A DNA stretch of 64,000 bases from contig NZ_SCNN01000003.1 of the NCBI RefSeq assembly GCF_005503535.1, forward strand, positions 1 through 64,000, given 5' to 3'. How positions within the stretch are numbered: position 1 is the stretch's first letter; each line of letters begins with the position of its first letter. The DNA comes from Mesorhizobium comanense (GTDB lineage Bacteria > Pseudomonadota > Alphaproteobacteria > Rhizobiales > Rhizobiaceae). Under the pieces are notes generated by a model that was not told the origin of the DNA, did not search any database, and saw only the letters and a program-made list of their open reading frames with translations. Positions 60,584 through 64,000 of this stretch are shown here, piece after piece. Both the position numbers and the translations under genes were made by a program.

Positions 60584-60928
60584 CTACCCATTCACCGCCC
60601 GGCTGTCGGCCGGCGCCTCGTCCCGGTCCGTCAGCCCGTAATCCCTGACCACATGCGCGATGCGAAGTCGGTAGCCGGCAAATATTCCGCCGCGGCCCGC
60701 CTTCTGCGCCTGCCGGTGCTCTTCGGTGTTGCGCCAGGCTTTGACCGCCTCCTCGTCGCGCCAGAACGACAAGGACAGGATGCGGTTGGGGTCGGCGAGG
60801 CTCTGAAAGCGTTCGATGGAGATGAAACCGTCGATGCCGTCGAGCAGCGGCCGCAGCCCGGCGGCGATGCCGAGATAGGCATCGCGCCGGCCCTCGGCAG
60901 GCTGCACCTCGAAGATGACCGCGATCAT
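60584..60928 (-). CDS. Antibiotic biosynthesis monooxygenase (ABM)-domain protein
   Basis: This 114-residue dimeric alpha/beta-barrel protein shows MIAVIFEVQPAEGRRDAYLG, IDGFISIERFQSLADPNRIL and LSFWRDEEAVKAWRNTEEHR, the ABM pattern. Such proteins are small monooxygenases, haem-handling proteins or isomerases. The start overlaps the NIPSNAP gene stop by 4 nt, so they form one operon, divergent from an ArsR gene. Confidence 0.82.
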   Translation of the reverse strand: MIAVIFEVQPAEGRRDAYLGIAAGLRPLLDGIDGFISIERFQSLADPNRILSLSFWRDEEAVKAWRNTEEHRQAQKAGRGGIFAGYRLRIAHVVRDYGLTDRDEAPADSRAVNG

Positions 60929-61257
60929 GTCTTCACCAGAGGCGCGTGCGGGCCGGATGCCAGTTTCAGGAACATGCGGTCCTCCTTGAGGATGAATCGT
61001 TCACGGCGGGCGAGCTCGTAGTTTGCCTTGCCCGCGGGATCGGCGGCAAGCCGTGCGCGATAGGCCTCGTAAGCCGCCAGGCTCTCGATGTTGTAGGCGG
61101 CGTAGGCCGTGGTGGCCGAGCCCTCATGCGGCGCGAAATAGCCGATCAGGTCGGCGCCGCAGCGCGGAATGGCCTGGCCCCAATTGCGCGCATACTCCTC
61201 GAAGGCCGCCTTGCCGAACGGGTCGATCTCGTAACGGATGAAGCAGGTGATGGTCAT
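60925..61257 (-). CDS. NIPSNAP-family protein
   Basis: This 110-residue protein shows ITCFIRYEIDPFGKAAFEEY, WGQAIPRCGADLIGYFAPHE and YAAYNIESLAAYEAYRARLA, typical of NIPSNAP dimeric alpha/beta-barrel proteins. The ATG at 61257 has GGGAG before it and begins at the domain edge. First gene of a two-gene operon with the ABM protein. Probably controlled by the divergent ArsR regulator. Substrate unknown. Confidence 0.82.
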   Translation of the reverse strand: MTITCFIRYEIDPFGKAAFEEYARNWGQAIPRCGADLIGYFAPHEGSATTAYAAYNIESLAAYEAYRARLAADPAGKANYELARRERFILKEDRMFLKLASGPHAPLVKT

Positions 61258-61417
61258 TTTCGTCTCCCTGGATTTGCATCGACGGTTCGAGCACGGTCGA
61301 AACGTCATGTGTGTGGATGTGCTAGTCCGTTGCATGTCAGGAGCCGTCATGCGGGCTCCTTGAGCTGATCCGAGAATAATGCTTGTCTCGCCAGAATACT
61401 TCGATAGGGATCAAACC

Positions 61418-62092
61418 ATGCGTGAAGGACCCGACATTGCCCGCATCGCCAGCCTGGTCGGCGACCCCGCCCGCGCCAACATGCTCTCAGCCCTGATGGG
61501 CGGCACCGCGCTGACGGCCAGCGAACTGGCGCTGGAGGCCGGCGTTTCGCTGCCCACCGCCTCCTCGCATCTGTCGAAGCTGATGGAAGGCGGATTGCTG
61601 ACCCTGGCCAGCCAGGGCCGCCATCGCTACTACGGCCTGGCCGGACCGCAGGTGGCGGGCATGATCGAAGCCATCACCGGCGTGGCCGAAGCCGTCGGCC
61701 CCAAGCGCGTGCGGCCTGGCCCACGCGACGCCGCCATGCGTGTGGCGCGCGTCTGCTACGACCATCTCGCCGGCGAACAGGCGGTGGCGATGCTCGACCG
61801 GCTGGTCGAGAAGGACATCCTGTTGCGCAACGATAACGAGATCAGGCTCGGGCCGTCGGCGGCCTCGCATTTCGCGGCGATCGGCGTCGATATCGATGCC
61901 AGGCCGCGCCGCCCGGTCTGCCGCGCCTGTCTCGACTGGAGCGTGCGTCGCTCGCACCTCGCCGGCACGCTTGGCGCGGCAATTCTGGACAAGATACTGG
62001 CCGAGAAATGGGCGAGGCGGGAGAAGGACAGCCGCGCGGTGATTTTCTCGCCGCCGGGAAAGCAGGCGTTCGAGAGGGTGTTTTTGGCTTGA
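61418..62092 (+). CDS. ArsR-family transcriptional regulator
   Basis: This 224-residue protein has an N-terminal winged helix (RIASLVGDPARANMLSALMG, ASELALEAGVSLPTASSHLS, KLMEGGLLTLASQGRHRYYG) and a long C-terminal half (CYDHLAGEQAVAMLDRLVEK, RRPVCRACLDWSVRRSHLAG) as in larger ArsR members. An in-frame ATG at 61379 would add 13 residues, and 61418 was preferred (MREGPDIARIASL). It is divergent from the NIPSNAP-ABM operon, a known arrangement, and probably represses it. Confidence 0.82.
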   Translation: MREGPDIARIASLVGDPARANMLSALMGGTALTASELALEAGVSLPTASSHLSKLMEGGLLTLASQGRHRYYGLAGPQVAGMIEAITGVAEAVGPKRVRPGPRDAAMRVARVCYDHLAGEQAVAMLDRLVEKDILLRNDNEIRLGPSAASHFAAIGVDIDARPRRPVCRACLDWSVRRSHLAGTLGAAILDKILAEKWARREKDSRAVIFSPPGKQAFERVFLA

Positions 62093-62118
62093 TGGTCTGC
62101 TGAGACGTCGGCGGGACA

Positions 62119-62277
62119 GCGCCCCCCTCTGTCCTGCCGGACATCTCCCCCACATGGGGGAGATCGGACGTCACGCCGGCTTTCGCCAATCTCCTACGGT
62201 GCAAGGGGTGCGAAGCGCCGACGCTGCCAATCTCCCCACTCGTGGGGGAGATGGCCGGCAGGCCAGAGGGGGGCGCG
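62119..62277. repeat. Intergenic palindromic repeat, family C (inverted pair)
   Basis: The left unit is CGCCCCCCTCTGTCCTGCCG plus GACATCTCCCCCACATGGGG and GAGATCGGACGTCACGCCGG. The right unit is CTCCCCACTCGTGGGGGAGA plus TGGCCGGCAGGCCAGAGGGG. Closest to the 22.1-kb copy. It separates the convergent arsR and ligD genes. Confidence 0.75.
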
Positions 62278-62307
62278 AAGGATCACTGCGCTGACAAATT
62301 GCGCGAA

Positions 62308-64000
62308 CTACCCCCGTTTCAACACCTTCCCCTGCCCGAAAAACCCCTTCCATGGATCGGCTTCCGCCAGTTTCGCCAGCGTCGTCTTGTCGCCGATTGG
62401 AAAGGCGTTCGGCGCCAGGCCGGCCTCGATCGCGGCCCAAGTCACCGGCATCGACACGGTGGCGCCCTTCTTGGCGCGCGACGAATAGGGCGCGACCGTG
62501 GTCGAGCCTCTGCCGTTGCGCAGATAGTCGACAAAGATTTTCCCCGTGCGCGCCTTCTTCGACAGCGTTGCGGTGTAACGGTCGGGAGAAGCCTGTTCGA
62601 GTGCCTTGGCGAAATCATGGGCGAAGGTCTTCACGGCTTCCCAGTCCGCCGAGGGCTTCAGCGGCACCAGTACGTGATACCCTTTGCCGCCCGAGGTCTT
62701 GACGAAATTGGGCAGCGACAACTCGTCTAGCTTGCCCCTTATGTCGAGCGCCGCCTCGCGCACCATGTCCACATCGACGCCTTCGTCGGGATCGAGGTCG
62801 AAGATGATCTGGTCGGGCTGCTCGAGCTTGTCGATCGTGCAGCCCCAGATATGAATCTCGACCACGCCGTACTGGACGAGCGCCGCGACGCCGTCGAAAT
62901 CCCGGACGAACAGGATCTCCTCGCCGTCCGTCGGATCCTTCATCCGGGCTATCTTGTCGCTCATGCCGGCCGAGGCATGCTTCTGGAAGAAGCGCGGCCC
63001 GCCGACGCCATCTGGCGCCCGCACAAGGCTGAGCGGCCTGTTGACGACGAACTGCTCCATGCGCGGCCATGTCAGCGCGTAATGGTCGAGCAGCCCCTGC
63101 TTGGAGATTTTTTCCTCGGGCCACAGCAGCTTGTCGGGATGGGAGAGCTTCACGCTGGTCACGGCGTTGCCGGCGGACTCGCCGCCGGCGGAAGAGGGTT
63201 TGGCCTTGGCCGGGCTCTTACCTGACGCTGCCTTGGGCTTTTCCTGCACGACATCCTCCGCCGGCTTGTCCTCGCGCAATCCCTGGAACGAAGCATGGCG
63301 TATTATACGGTCGGAGGTCCAGCTGCGGAACTCCACTTCGCCGACCAGCTCCGGCTTGACCCAGACCAGGCCCTTGCCCCTGGGCACAGCCTTGTCGAAG
63401 GGCGATCCCTTCGCCTTGAGCGCATCGAGCTTCTTCTTCAGCGCGGTGGCGCCCTTGGCCGAAAAGCCGGTGCCGACACGACCGGCATAGCGCAGCTTGC
63501 CACCCTCATGGTAGCCGACCAGCAGCGAGCGCAATCCGCGGCCCGTCTTTTCAGACGGCAGATAGCCGCCGATGACGAACTCCTGCCGCGCCGTGCATTT
63601 CGATTTCACCCAGGATGGGCCGCGTCCGCTGCGATAGGGCGCATCGGTGCGCTTGGAGACGACACCCTCCAGACCCATCCGGCAGGCATGCTCCAGCATG
63701 ACCTTGCCGGGTTCGGAAAAATGATCGCTGAAGCGGACCGCAGGGTTGTCGGCTTGCTTGCCGAGCAGATCCTGCAATGCCTGCTTGCGCTCGACCAGCG
63801 CCTCGCCGCGCAGGTCCTGCCCGTCGAGCCGCATCAGGTCGAAGACGTAGTAGAGGAAACGGTCGCTTCTGTTGGCGGACAGGTCCTGCTGCAGCAGCGA
63901 GAACGAGGAAACGCCGCTGTCGGCCAGCACGACGATCTCGCCGTCGACGATGGCATCGCGGCATTTCAACCCGGCCAGCTCGGCGGCGATCTCCTTGCCG
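62308..64000 (-). CDS. ligD: ATP-dependent DNA ligase D (cut by right edge)
   Basis: The visible part (about 564 residues) covers the later ligase domain and the C-terminal polymerase/primase domain. The ligase part has VDGEIVVLADSGVSSFSLLQ, GLEGVVSKRTDAPYRSGRGP and WVKSKC. The polymerase part has VKLSHPDKLLWPEEKISKQG, FDLDPDEG (metal ligands) and KTSGGKGYHVLVPL. The catalytic Lys of the ligase would lie beyond the edge. LigD acts with Ku in end joining, and no ku gene is in view. The frame stays open through 64000. Confidence 0.93.
   Translation of the reverse strand, partial: GKEIAAELAGLKCRDAIVDGEIVVLADSGVSSFSLLQQDLSANRSDRFLYYVFDLMRLDGQDLRGEALVERKQALQDLLGKQADNPAVRFSDHFSEPGKVMLEHACRMGLEGVVSKRTDAPYRSGRGPSWVKSKCTARQEFVIGGYLPSEKTGRGLRSLLVGYHEGGKLRYAGRVGTGFSAKGATALKKKLDALKAKGSPFDKAVPRGKGLVWVKPELVGEVEFRSWTSDRIIRHASFQGLREDKPAEDVVQEKPKAASGKSPAKAKPSSAGGESAGNAVTSVKLSHPDKLLWPEEKISKQGLLDHYALTWPRMEQFVVNRPLSLVRAPDGVGGPRFFQKHASAGMSDKIARMKDPTDGEEILFVRDFDGVAALVQYGVVEIHIWGCTIDKLEQPDQIIFDLDPDEGVDVDMVREAALDIRGKLDELSLPNFVKTSGGKGYHVLVPLKPSADWEAVKTFAHDFAKALEQASPDRYTATLSKKARTGKIFVDYLRNGRGSTTVAPYSSRAKKGATVSMPVTWAAIEAGLAPNAFPIGDKTTLAKLAEADPWKGFFGQGKVLKRG

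Noticed and set aside
3470..62277. CRISPR array
   Set aside because: The repeats are inverted pairs in separate intergenic gaps, with no regular spacers or cas genes.

Overview
The window is GC-rich chromosomal DNA of an alphaproteobacterium of the order Hyphomicrobiales (Rhizobiales), most like Mesorhizobium. The grounds are the gene block XRE / Smr / MltA / Tim44-like / FxsA / SecB, a cyanide-insensitive-type bd oxidase, an MbfA-type ferritin-VIT1 protein behind a perfect Irr/ICE palindrome, a LigD with ligase before polymerase, and many short palindromic intergenic repeats. No tRNA, rRNA, CRISPR array, prophage or complete insertion sequence was seen. Only the tail of an IS110-type transposase is present, at the left edge.

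Layout. 0-4 kb: IS110 tail and a taurine/sulfonate ABC operon (tauABC plus a small ORF). 4-8 kb: RlpA-like protein, intracellular PHB depolymerase, BTLCP cysteine peptidase, small secreted protein. 7.5-12 kb: envelope and secretion block (XRE, Smr, MltA, Tim44-like, FxsA, SecB). 12-16 kb: orphan peptide-type binding protein and membrane proteins. 16.4-18.9 kb: low-GC island with a DUF262 protein and a two-helix membrane partner. 19-25 kb: LepA, a TadG-like protein, DUF1223, a DAMKPA-repeat protein, periplasmic MsrA, DUF4242. 25-31 kb: large LuxR-type ATPase regulator, cioAB, MarR and a divergent quinone oxidoreductase. 32-38 kb: ABC-2 exporter, DUF2156 protein, flavin monooxygenase-like protein, MarR-GNAT pair. 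38-47 kb: PhoX, Gly/Asn-rich secreted protein, NarX/NarL-type two-component pair, SMR-PAP2 pair, XRE-SulP, Mpg. 47-53 kb: SnoaL-like protein, a frameshifted M50-like peptidase, beta/gamma-crystallin, DUF6622/LytTR pair, CHAD-CYTH pair. 53-57 kb: TetR-HlyD-ABC-ABC exporter operon. 57-57.4 kb: two tandem 31-codon genes resembling RiPP precursors. 57.5-64 kb: Thr/Ser dehydratase, small HTH protein, MbfA, two dimeric alpha/beta-barrel proteins with a divergent ArsR regulator, and LigD running off the right edge.

Most genes sit in short operons with 4-nt ATGA overlaps (tauBC, smr-mltA, the DUF262 pair, marR-GNAT, the kinase-regulator pair, SMR-PAP2, CYTH-CHAD, HlyD-ATPase-permease, NIPSNAP-ABM). 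Several have readable operators: palindromes before two marR-family genes, tetR and mbfA, and a phased direct repeat between the LAL regulator and its divergent neighbour.

The most promising leads for something undescribed are (1) the tandem short peptide genes at 57.07-57.39 kb, with a lasso-type leader (YxxPxL) and a conserved C-T-x-S-x-P-C-P tail, and (2) the low-GC DUF262 plus membrane-protein pair at 16.4-18.9 kb, a candidate defence module. Function and family calls come from motif recognition by eye, without database searches.
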